From the NCBI RefSeq assembly GCF_029227915.1, contig NC_079888.1, forward strand, positions 23,974,001-24,038,000: a stretch of DNA of 64,000 nucleotides. Reading direction: 5' to 3'. The notes below the pieces were generated by a model that had not been told where the DNA came from, ran no database searches, and worked only from the letters and a program-made list of their open reading frames with translations. Both the position numbers and the translations under genes were made by a program. How positions within the stretch are numbered: the first letter of the stretch is position 1; each line of letters starts with the position of its first letter. This document shows positions 11,278 to 22,698 of this stretch, piece by piece. Source of the stretch: Hydractinia symbiolongicarpus. Its lineage: Eukaryota; Cnidaria; Hydrozoa; Anthoathecata; Hydractiniidae.

Positions 11278-13893
11278 TGATATAAAAAATCGTTCGGGAA
11301 ATGAGTTTACTCCCTGGGTACTTTCTTTGTATACTTTTGACTATAGGGGCCAAGCCCGGAATTTACGGGAAATCGCGGGTTTTCGTTTGCCGGCGATTAA
11401 ACTTCTTTTATTCAGCATCTCATCAAAAATGAAAACATTTTTAAAAACTACAAGTCTTATGCGTTTTAGTGGTGAAAAAATAATTTAAAAAATCGTTCGG
11501 GAATTGAGTTTACTTCCTGGGTACTTTCTTTGTATACTTTTGACTATACGGCCGAGTCCGGGATTTACGGGAAATCGCAGATTTTCGTTTGCCAGCGATT
11601 AAACTGCTTTTATTCAGCGTCTCATCAAAAATGAAAACATTTTTAAAAACTACAAGTCTTATGCGTTTTAGTGGTGAAAAAATAATTTAAAAAATCGTTC
11701 TGGAAATGAGTTTACTCCCTGGGTACTTTCTTTGTATACATTCGACTATGCGGGCCAAGCCCCGGATTTACGGGAAAACGCGGGATTTCGTTTGCCGGCG
11801 ATTAAACCTCTCTCATTAAGCGTCTTATCAAAAATGAAAACATTTTTGACAACTACAAGTCTCATGCGTTTTAGTGGTGAAAAAATAATTTAAAAAATCG
11901 TTCGGGAAATGAGTTTACTCCCTGGGTACTTTCTTTGTATACTTTTGACTATACGGGCCGAGTCCGGGATTTACGGGAAATCGCGGATTTTCGTTTGCCG
12001 TCGATTAAAATTCTTTTATTCAGCGTCCCATCAAATATGAAGATGTTTTTGAAAACTACAAGTCTCATGCGTTTAGTGGTAAAAAAATAATATAAAAAAT
12101 CGTTCGGGAAATGAGTTTACTCCCTGGGTACTTTCTTTGTATACTTTTGACTATAGGGGCCAAGCCCGGAATTTACGGGAAATCGCGGGTTTTCGTTTGC
12201 CGGCGATTAAACTTCTTTTATTCAGCATCTCATCAAAAATGAAAACATTTTTAAAAACTACAAGTCTTATGCGTTTTAGTGGTGAAAAAATAATTTAAAA
12301 AATCGTTCGGGAATTGAGTTTACTTCCTGGGTACTTTCTTTGTATACTTTTGACTATACGGCCGAGTCCGGGATTTACGGGAAATCGCGGATTTTCGTTT
12401 GCCAGCGATTAAACTGCTTTTATTCAGCGTCTCATCAAAAATGAAAACATTTTTAAAAACTACAAGTCTTATGCGTTTTAGTGGTGAAAAAATAATTTAA
12501 AAAATCGTTCTGGAAATGAGTTTACTCACAGGGTACTTTCTTTGTATACATTCGACTATACGGGCCAAGCCCGGGATTTACGGGAAATCGCGGGTTTTCG
12601 TTTTCCGGCGATTAAACCTCTTTCATTAAGCGTCTCATCAAAAATGAAAACATTTTTGAAAACTACAAGTCTCATGCGTTTTAGTGGTGAAAAAAAAATT
12701 TAAAAAATCGTTCGGGAAATGAGTTTACTCCCTGGGTACTTTCTTTGTATACATTCGACTATGCGGGCCAAGCCCCGGATTTACGGGAAAACGCGGGATT
12801 TCGTTTGCCGGCGATTAAACCTCTCTCATTAAGCGTCTTATCAAAAATGAAAACATTTTTGACAACTACAAGTCTCATGCGTTTTAGTGGTGAAAAAATA
12901 ATTTAAAAAATCGTTCGGGAAATGAGTTTACTCCCTGGGTACTTTCTTTGTATACTTTTGACTATACGGGCCGAGTCCGGGATTTACGGGAAATTGCGGA
13001 TTTTCGTTTGCCGGCGATTAAAATTCTTTTATTCAGCGTCCCATCAAATATGAAAATGGTTTTGAAAACTACAAGTCTCATGCGTTTAGTGGTAAAAAAA
13101 TAATATAAAAAATCGTTCGGGAAATGAGTTTACTCCCTGGGTACTTTCTTTGTATACTTTTGACTATAGGGGCCAAGCCCGGAATTTACGGGAAATCGCG
13201 GGTTTTCGTTTGCCGGCGATTAAACTTCTTTTATTCAGCGTCTCATCAAAAATGAAAACATTTTTAAAAACTAAAAGTCTTATGCGTTTTAGTGGTGAAA
13301 AAATAATTTAAAAAATCGTTCTGGAAATGAGTTTACTTCCTGGGTACTTTCTTTGTATACTTTTGACTATACGGGCCAAGCCGGGATTTACGGGAAATCG
13401 CGGGTTTTCGTTTGCCGGCGATTAAACTGCTTTTATTCAGCGTCTCATCAAAAATGAAAACATTTTTAAAAACTACAAGTCTCATGCGTTTTAGTGGTGA
13501 AAAAATAATTTGAAAAATCGTTCGGGAAATGAATTTACTCCCTGGGTACTTTCTTTGTATACTTTTGACTATACGGGCCAAGCCGGGATTTACGGGAAAT
13601 CGCGGGTTTTCGTTTGCCGGCGATTAAACTGCTTTTATTCAAAAATTTATTTAAAAACTACAAGTCTCATGGGCTTTAGTGGTGAAAAAATAATTTAAAA
13701 AATCGTTCTGGAAATGAGTTTACTCACAGGGTACTTTCTTTGTATACATTCGACTATACGTGCCAAGCCCGGGATTTACGGGAAATCGCGGGTTTTTGTT
13801 TGCCGACGATTAAACTGCTTTTATTCAGCGTCTCATCAAAAATGAAAACATTTTTAAAAACTACAAGTCTTATGCGTTTTAGTGGTGAAAAAA
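11278..13893 (+). repeat. 2616-bp tandem duplication, second copy
   Basis: Nearly identical to 8,662-11,277. The left join is a chimeric monomer: class A GTGGTGAAAAAATGA runs into class D TATAAAAAATCG at about 11,276-11,281, where the matching place in copy two (about 13,892) reads AATAATTTAAAAAATCG. From there a further partial copy begins. Confidence 0.9.
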
Positions 13894-15240
13894 TAATTTA
13901 AAAAATCGTTCTGGAAATGAGTTTACTCACAGGGTACTTTCTTTGTATACATTCGACTATACGGGCCAAGCCCGGGATTTACGGGAAATCGCGGGTTTTC
14001 GTTTTCCGGCGATTAAACCTCTTTCATTAAGCGTCTCATCAAAAATGAAAACATTTTTGAAAACTACAAGTCTCATGCGTTTTAGTGGTGAAAAAAAAAT
14101 TTAAAAAATCGTTCGGGAAATGAGTTTACTCCCTGGGTACTTTCTTTGTATACATTCGACTATGCGGGCCAAGCCCCGGATTTACGGGAAAACGCGGGAT
14201 TTCGTTTGCCGGCGATTAAACCTCTCTCATTAAGCGTCTTATCAAAAATGAAAACATTTTTGACAACTACAAGTCTCATGCGTTTTAGTGGTGAAAAAAT
14301 AATTTAAAAAATCGTTCGGGAAATGAGTTTACTCCCTGGGTACTTTCTTTGTATACTTTTGACTATACGGGCCGAGTCCGGGATTTACGGGAAATCGCGG
14401 ATTTTCGTTTGCCGGCGATTAAAATTCTTTTATTCAGCGTCCCATCAAATATGAAAATGGTTTTGAAAACTACAAGTCTCATGCGTTTAGTGGTAAAAAA
14501 ATAATATAAAAAATCGTTCGGGAAATGAGTTTATTTCCTGGGTACTTTCTTTGTATACTTTTGACTATAGGGGCCAAGCCCGGAATTTACGGGAAATCGC
14601 GGGTTTTCGTTTGCCGGCGATTAAACTTCTTTTATTCAGCGTCTCATCAAAAATGAAAACATTTTTAAAAACTAAAAGTCTTATGCGTTTTAGTGGTGAA
14701 AAAATAATTTAAAAAATCGTTCTGGAAATGAGTTTACTTCCTGGGTACTTTCTTTGTATACTTTTGACTATACGGGCCGAGTCCGGGATTTAGGGAAATC
14801 GCAGGTTTTCGTTTGCCGGCGATTAAACTGCTTTTATTCAGCGTCTCATCAAAAATGAAAACATTTTTGAAAACCACAAGTCTCATGCGTTTTAGTGGTG
14901 AAAAAATAATTTGAAAAATCGTTCGGGAAATGAATTTACTCCCTGGGTACTTTCTTTGTATACTTTTGACTATACGGGCCAAGCCGGGATTTACGGGAAA
15001 TCGCGGGTTTTCGTTTGCCGGCGATTAAACTGCTTTTATTCAAAAATTTATTTAAAAACTACAAGTCTCATGGGCTTTAGTGGTGAAAAAATAATTTAAA
15101 AAATCGTTCTGGAAATGAGTTTACTCACAGGGTACTTTCTTTGTATACATTTGACTATACGTGCCAAGCCCGGGATTTACGGGAAATCGCGGGTTTTCGT
15201 TTGCCGACGATTAAACTGCTTTTATTCAGCGTCTCATCAA
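13894..15240 (+). repeat. Third partial copy at +1401 bp
   Basis: Repeats about 12,493-13,840 at +1401 bp: GCCGACGATT at 13,802 and 15,203, the AATTTGAAAAATCG monomer at 13,507 and 14,908, and the 17-bp-deleted monomer at 13,638 and 15,039. It has diverged in patches: the monomer near 14,779 reads GAGTCCGGGATTTAGGG where copy two has GCCAAGCCGGGATTTACGGG, as expected from replacement by a neighbouring monomer type. Confidence 0.85.
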
Positions 15241-18200
15241 AAATGAAAACATTTTTGAAAACTACAAGTCTCATACGTTTTAGTGGTGAAAAAATAATTT
15301 AAAAAATCGATCTGGAAATGAGTTTACTCCCTGGGTACTTTCTTTGTATACTTTTGACTATACGGGCCGAGTCCGGGATTTAGGGAAATCGCAGGTTTTC
15401 GTTTGCCGGCGATTAAACTGCTTTTATTCAGCGTCTCATCAAAAATGAAAACATTTTTAAAAACTACAAGTCTCATGGGCTTTAGTGGTGAAAAAATAAT
15501 TTAAAAAATCGTTCGGGAAATGGGTTTACTCACAGGGTACTTTCTTTGTATACATTCGACTATACGTGCCAAGCCCGGGATTTACGGGAAATCGCGGGTT
15601 TTCGTTTGCTGGCGATTAAACTTCTTTTATTCAGCGTTTCATCAAAAATGAAAACATTTTTGAAAACTACAAGTCTCATGCGTTTTAGTGGTGAAAATAT
15701 AATTTAAGAAATCGCTCGGGAAATGAGTTTACTCCCTGGGTACTTTCTTTGTATACTTTTGACTATACGGGCCAAGCCGGGATTTACGGGAAATCGCGGG
15801 TTTTCGTTTGCCGGCGATTAAACTTTTTTTATTCAGCGTCTCATCAAAAATGAAAACATTTTTAAAACCTACAAGTCTTATGCGTTTTAGTGGTGAAAAA
15901 ATAATTTAAAAAATCGTTCTGGAAATGAGTTTACTCACAGGGTACTTTCTTTGTATACATTCGACGATACGTGCCAAGCCCGGGATTTACGGGAAATCGC
16001 GGGTTTTCGTTTTCCGGCGATTAAACTGCTTTTATTCAGCGTCTCATCAAAAATGAAAACATTTTTGAAAACTACAAGTCTCATACGTTTTAGTGGTGAA
16101 AAAATAATTTAAAAAATCGTTCGGGAAATGAGTTTACTCCCTGGGTACTTTCTTTGTATACTTTTGACTATACGGGCCAAGCCGGGATTTACGGGAAATC
16201 GCGGGTTTTCGTTTGCCGGCGATTAAGCTTCTTTTATTAATTGTCTCATCAAAAATGAAAACATTTTTGAAAACTACAAGTCTCATGCGTTTTAGTGGTG
16301 AAAAATAATTTAAAAAATCGATCTGGAAATGAGTTTACTCCCTGGGTACTTTCTTTGTATACTTTTGACTATACGGGCCGAGTCCGGGATTTAGGGAAAT
16401 CGCAGGTTTTCGTTTGCCGGCGATTAAACTGCTTTTATTCAGCGTCTCATCAAAAATAAAAACATTTTTAAAAACTACAAGTCTCATGGGCTTTAGTGGT
16501 GAAAAAATAATTTAAAAAATCGTTCTGGAAATGGGTTTACTCACAGGGTACTTTCTTTGTATACATTCGACTATACGTGCCAAGCCCGGGATTTACGGGA
16601 AATCGCGGGTTTTCGTTTGCTGGCGATTAAACTTCTTTTATTCAGCGTTTCATCAAAAATGAAAACATTTTTAAAAACTACAAGTCTCATGCGTTTTAGT
16701 GGTGAAAATATAATTTAAGAAATCGCTCGGGAAATGAGTTTACTCCCTGGGTACTTTCTTTGTATACTTTTGACTATACGGGCCAAGCCGGGATTTACGG
16801 GAAATCGCGGGTTTTCGTTTGCCGGCGATTAAACTTCTTTTATTCAGCGTCTCATCAAAAATGAAAACATTTTTAAAACCTACAAGTCTTATGCGTTTTA
16901 GTGGTGAAAAAATAATTTAAAAAATCGTTCTGGAAATGAGTTTACTCACAGGGTACTTTCTTTGTATACATTCGACTATACGGACCAAGCCCGGGATTTA
17001 CAGGAAATCGCGAGTTTTCGTTTTCCGGCGATTAAACCTCTTTGATTAAGCGTCTCATCAAAAATGAAAACATTTTTGAAAACTACAAGTCTCATGCGTT
17101 TTACTGGTGAAAAAAAAATTTAAAAAATTGTTCGGGAAATGAGTTTACTCCCTGGGTATTTTCTTTGTATACATTCGACTATGCGGGCCAAGCCCCGGAT
17201 TTACGGGAAAACGCCGGATTTCGTTTGCCGGCGATTAAACCTCTTTCATTAAGCGTCTCATCAAAAATGAAAACATTTTTGACAACTACAAGTCTCATGC
17301 GTTTTAGTGGTGAAAAAATAATTTAAAAAATCGTTCGGGAAATGAGTTTACTCCCTGGGTACTTTCTTTGTATACTTTTGACTATACGGGCCGAGTCCGG
17401 GATTTACGGGAAATCGCGGATTTTCGTTTGCCGGCGATTAAACTGCTTTTATTCAGCGTCTCATCAAAAATAAAAACATTTTTGAAAACTACAAGTCTCA
17501 GCGTTTTAGTGGTGAAAAAATAATTTAAAAAATCGTTCGGGAAATGAGTTTACTCCCTGGGTACTTTCTTTGTTTACTTTTGACTATACGGGCCAAGCCG
17601 GGATTTACGGGAAATCGTGGGTTTTCGTTTGCCGGCGATTAAACTTCTTTTATTCAGCGTCTCATCAAAAATGAAAACATTTTTGAAAACTACAAGTCTC
17701 ATGCGTTTTAGTGGTGAAAAAATAATTTAAAAAATCCTTTGGGAAATGAGTTTACTCCCTGGGTACTTTCTTTGTATACTTTTGACTATACCGGCCAAGC
17801 CAGGATTTACGGGAAGTCGCAGGTTTTCGTTTGCCGGCGATTAAACTTCTTTTATTCAGCGTCTCATCAAAAATGAAAACATTTTTGAAAACTACAAGTC
17901 TCATGCGTTTTAGTGGTGAAAAAAAAATTAAAAAAATCGTTCGGGAAATGAGTTTACTCCCTGGGTACTTTCTTTGTATACATTCGACTATACGGGCCAA
18001 GCCCCGGATTTACGGGAAAACGCGGGATTTCGTTTGCCGGCGATTAAACTTCTTTTATTCAGCGTCTCATCAAAAATGAAAACATTTTTGAAAACTACAA
18101 GTCTCATGCGTTTTAGTGGTGAAAAAAAAATTTAAAAAATCGTTTGGGAAATGAGTTTACTCCCTGGGTACTTTCTTTGTATACATTCGACTATACGGGC

Positions 18201-18439
18201 CAAGCCCCGGATTTACGGGAGAACGCGGGATTTCGTTTGCCGGCGATTAAACCTCTTTCATTAAGAGTCTCATCAAAAATGAAAACATTTTTGACAGCTA
18301 CAAGTCTCATGCGTTTTAGTGGTGAAAAAATAATTTAAAAAATCGTTCGGGAATTGAGTTTACTCCCTGGGTACTTTCTTTGTATACTTTTGACTATACG
18401 GCCGAGTCCGGGATTTACGGGAAATCGCGGATTTTCGTT
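15241..18439 (+). repeat. Block with 1011-bp (5-monomer) repeat and B-G pairs
   Basis: About 15,300-15,965 matches 16,311-16,976 at +1011 bp: CATGGGCTTTAG, TTTGCTGGCGATT (about 15,605/16,616) and TTAAGAAATCGCTCGGG (about 15,704/16,715) are shared. From about 16,960 to 17,300 the monomers share CTCTTTGATTAAG, TTTTACTGG and TTGTTCGGG with those near 5,200 and 6,830, more than 10 kb away. The segment 17,930-18,340 resembles 7,600-7,860 (GACAGCTAC, CATTAAGAGTCTC). Confidence 0.8.
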
Positions 18440-20475
18440 TGCCGGCGATTAAACTTCTTTTATTCAGCGTCTCATCAAAAATGAAAACATTTTTAAAAAC
18501 TACAAGACTCATGCGTTTTAGTGGTGAAAAAATAATTTAAAAAATCGTTCTGGAAATGAGTTTACTTCCTGGGTACTTTCTTTGTATGCTTTTGACTATA
18601 CGGGCCGAGTCCGGGATTTAGGGAAATCGCAGGTTTTCGTTTGCCGGCGATTAAACTGCTTTTATTCAGCGTCTCATCAAAAATGAAATCATTTTTGAAA
18701 ACTACAAGTCACATGCGTTTTAGTGGTGAAAAAATAATTTAAAAAATCGTTCGGGAAATGAGTTTACTCCCTGGGTACTTTCTTTGTATACTTTTGACTA
18801 TACGGGCCAAGCCGGGATTTACGGGAAATCGCGGGTTTTCGTTTGCCGGCGATTAAATTTTTTTTATTCAGCGTCTCATCAAAAATGAAAACATTTTTAA
18901 AATCTACAAGTCTTATGCGTTTTAGTGGTGAAAAAAAAATTTAAAAAATCGTTCTGGAAATGAGTTTACTCACAGGGTACTTTCTTTGTATACATTCGAC
19001 TATATGTGCCAAGCCCGGGATTTACGGGAAATCGCGGCTTTTCGTTTGCCGGCGATTAAACTGCATTTATTCAGCGTCTCATCAAAAATGAAAACATTTT
19101 TAAAAACTACAAGTCTCATGCGTTTTAGTGGTGAAAAAGTAATTTAAAAAATCGTTCGGGAAATGAGTTTACTCCCTGAGTACTTTCTTTGTATACTTTT
19201 GACTATACGGGCGGAGCCCGGGATTTACGGGAAATCGCGGATTTTTGTTTGCCGGCGATTAAACTTCTTTTATTCAGCGTCCCATCAAATATGAAAATAT
19301 TTTTGAAAACTACAAGTCTCATGCATTTAGTGGTAAAAAAATAATATAAAAAATCGTTCGGGAAATGAGTTTACTCCCTGGGTACTTTCTTTGTATACTT
19401 TTGACTATACGGGCCAAGCCCGGGATTTACGGGAAATCGCGGGTTTTCGTTTGCCGGCGATTAAACTTCTTTTATTCAGCGTCTCATTAAAAATAAAAAC
19501 ATTTTTAAAAACTACAAGTTTTATGCGTTTTAGTGGTGAAAAAATAATTTAAAAAATCGATCTGGAAATGAGTTTACTCCCTGGGTACTTTCTTTGTATA
19601 CTTTTGACTATACGGGCCGAGTCCGGGATTTAGGGAAATCTTAGGTTTTCGTTTGCCGGCAATTAAACTGCTTTTATTCAGCGTCTCATCAAAAATGAAA
19701 ACATTTTTGAAAACTACAAGTCTCATGCGTTTTAGTGGTGAAAATATAATTTAAAAAATCGTTCGCGAAATGAGTTTACTCCCTGGGTACTTTCTTTGTA
19801 TACTTTTGACTTTACGGGCCAAGCCGGGATTTACGGGAAATCGCGGGTTTTCGTTTGCCGGCGATTAAACTTCTTTTATTCAGCGTCTCATCAAAAATGA
19901 AAACATTTTTAAAAACTACAAGTCTCATGGGCTTAAGTGGTGAAAAAATATTTTAAAAAATCGTTCTGGAAATGGGTTTACTCACAGGGTACTTTCTCTG
20001 TATACATTCGACTATACGTGCCAAGCCCGGAATTTACGGCAAATCGCGGGTTTTCGTTTGCCGGCGATTAAACTTCTTTATTTCAGCGTCTTATCAAAAA
20101 TGAAAACATTTTTGAAAACTACAAGTCTCATGCGTTTTAGTGGTGAAAAAATAATTTAAAAAATCGTTCGGGAAATGAGTTTACTCCCTGGGTACTTTCT
20201 TTGTATACTTTTGACTATACGGGCCAAGCCGGGATTTACGGGAAATCGCGGGTTTTCGTTTGCCGGCGATTAAACTTCTTTTATTCAGCGTCTCATCAAA
20301 AATGAAAACATTTTTAAAACCTACAAGTCTTATGCGTTATAGTGGTGAAAAAATAATTTAAAAAAACCTTCTGGAAATGAGTTTACTCACAGGGTACTTT
20401 CTTTGTATACATTCGACTATACGGGCCAAGCCCGGGATTTACGGGAAATCGCGGGTTTTCGTTTTCCGGCGATTA
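18440..20475 (+). repeat. 2223-bp offset repeat, first copy (~10 monomers)
   Basis: Matches 20,663-22,698 at +2223 bp. Shared rare variants are CAAGACTCATG (18,503/20,726), TTTGTATGCTTTTG (about 18,591/20,814), CAAGTCACATG, GCGTCTCATTAAAAATAAAA (about 19,480/21,703), AATCTTAGG (about 19,638/21,861) and TTATAGTGG. Copies differ at only a few sites: TTTCTCTGTATAC (19,996) versus TTTCTTTGTATAC, TTACGGCAAATC versus TTACGGGAAATC, CTTTATTTCAG versus CTTTAATTCAG. Confidence 0.88.
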
Positions 20476-20662
20476 AACTGCTTTTGTTCAGCGTCTCATC
20501 AAAAATGAAAACATTTTTAAAAAAAGTCTTATGCGTTTTAGTGGTGAAAAAATAATTTAAAAAATCGTTCGGGAAATGAGTTTACTCCCTGGGTACTTTC
20601 TTTGTATAATTTTGACTATAGGGGCCAAGCCCGGAATTTACGGGAAATCGCGGGTTTTCGTT
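20476..20662 (+). repeat. Single monomer between the two 2223-bp copies, with 4-bp deletion
   Basis: This stretch has no counterpart in the alignment of the two copies. Its tail reads CATTTTTAAAAAAAGTC, lacking the CTAC that normally precedes AAGTC, and its GTATAC site is GTATAATTTTGAC (about 20,605). Confidence 0.75.
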
Positions 20663-22698
20663 TGCCGGCGATTAAACTTCTTTTATTCAGCGTCTCATCA
20701 AAAATGAAAACATTTTTAAAAACTACAAGACTCATGCGTTTTAGTGGTGAAAAAATAATTTAAAAAATCGTTCTGGAAATGAGTTTACTTCCTGGGTACT
20801 TTCTTTGTATGCTTTTGACTATACGGGCCGAGTCCGGGATTTAGGGAAATCGCAGGTTTTCGTTTGCCGGCGATTAAACTGCTTTTATTCAGCGTCTCAT
20901 CAAAAATGAAATCATTTTTGAAAACTACAAGTCACATGCGTTTTAGTGGTGAAAAAATAATTTAAAAAATCGTTCGGGAAATGAGTTTACTCCCTGGGTA
21001 CTTTCTTTGTATACTTTTGACTATACGGGCCAAGCCGGGATTTACGGGAAATCGCGGGTTTTCGTTTGCCGGCGATTAAATTTTTTTTATTCAGCGTCTC
21101 ATCAAAAATGAAAACATTTTTAAAATCTACAAGTCTTATGCGTTTTAGTGGTGAAAAAAAAATTTAAAAAATCGTTCTGGAAATGAGTTTACTCACAGGG
21201 TACTTTCTTTGTATACATTCGACTATATGTGCCAAGCCCGGGATTTACGGGAAATCGCGGCTTTTCGTTTGCCGGCGATTAAACTGCATTTATTCAGCGT
21301 CTCATCAAAAATGAAAACATTTTTAAAAACTACAAGTCTCATGCGTTTTAGTGGTGAAAAAGTAATTTAAAAAATCGTTCGGGAAATGAGTTTACTCCCT
21401 GAGTACTTTCTTTGTATACTTTTGACTATACGGGCGGAGCCCGGGATTTACGGGAAATCGCGGATTTTTGTTTGCCGGCGATTAAACTTCTTTTATTCAG
21501 CGTCCCATCAAATATGAAAATATTTTTGAAAACTACAAGTCTCATGCATTTAGTGGTAAAAAAATAATATAAAAAATCGTTCGGGAAATGAGTTTACTCC
21601 CTGGGTACTTTCTTTGTATACTTTTGACTATACGGGCCAAGCCCGGGATTTACGGGAAATCGCGGGTTTTCGTTTGCCGGCGATTAAACTTCTTTTATTC
21701 AGCGTCTCATTAAAAATAAAAACATTTTTAAAAACTACAAGTTTTATGCGTTTTAGTGGTGAAAAAATAATTTAAAAAATCGATCTGGAAATGAGTTTAC
21801 TCCCTGGGTACTTTCTTTGTATACTTTTGACTATACGGGCCGAGTCCGGGATTTAGGGAAATCTTAGGTTTTCGTTTGCCGGCAATTAAACTGCTTTTAT
21901 TCAGCGTCTCATCAAAAATGAAAACATTTTTGAAAACTACAAGTCTCATGCGTTTTAGTGGTGAAAATATAATTTAAAAAATCGTTCGCGAAATGAGTTT
22001 ACTCCCTGGGTACTTTCTTTGTATACTTTTGACTTTACGGGCCAAGCCGGGATTTACGGGAAATCGCGGGTTTTCGTTTGCCGGCGATTAAACTTCTTTT
22101 ATTCAGCGTCTCATCAAAAATGAAAACATTTTTAAAAACTACAAGTCTCATGGGCTTAAGTGGTGAAAAAATATTTTAAAAAATCGTTCTGGAAATGGGT
22201 TTACTCACAGGGTACTTTCTTTGTATACATTCGACTATACGTGCCAAGCCCGGAATTTACGGGAAATCGCGGGTTTTCGTTTGCCGGCGATTAAACTTCT
22301 TTAATTCAGCGTCTTATCAAAAATGAAAACATTTTTGAAAACTACAAGTCTCATGCGTTTTAGTGGTGAAAAAATAATTTAAAAAATCGTTCGGGAAATG
22401 AGTTTACTCCCTGGGTACTTTCTTTGTATACTTTTGACTATACGGGCCAAGCCGGGATTTACGGGAAATCGCGGGTTTTCGTTTGCCGGCGATTAAACTT
22501 CTTTTATTCAGCGTCTCATCAAAAATGAAAACATTTTTAAAACCTACAAGTCTTATGCGTTATAGTGGTGAAAAAATAATTTAAAAAAACCTTCTGGAAA
22601 TGAGTTTACTCACAGGGTACTTTCTTTGTATACATTCGACTATACGGGCCAAGCCCGGGATTTACGGGAAATCGCGGGTTTTCGTTTTCCGGCGATTA
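20663..22698 (+). repeat. 2223-bp offset repeat, second copy
   Basis: Second copy of 18,440-20,475. The match ends where copy one reads TAAACTGCTTTTGTTCAG and this copy reads TAAACCTCTTTCATTAAG (about 22,697-22,715), with the next monomer continuing as a normal B-G pair. Confidence 0.88.

Noticed and set aside
8662-13893. Assembly artefact as the explanation for the 2616-bp duplication
   Set aside because: The copies have private differences (e.g. TTTTAGTTGTG near 10,672) and a chimeric join, as in a real duplication. It cannot be fully excluded without reads.
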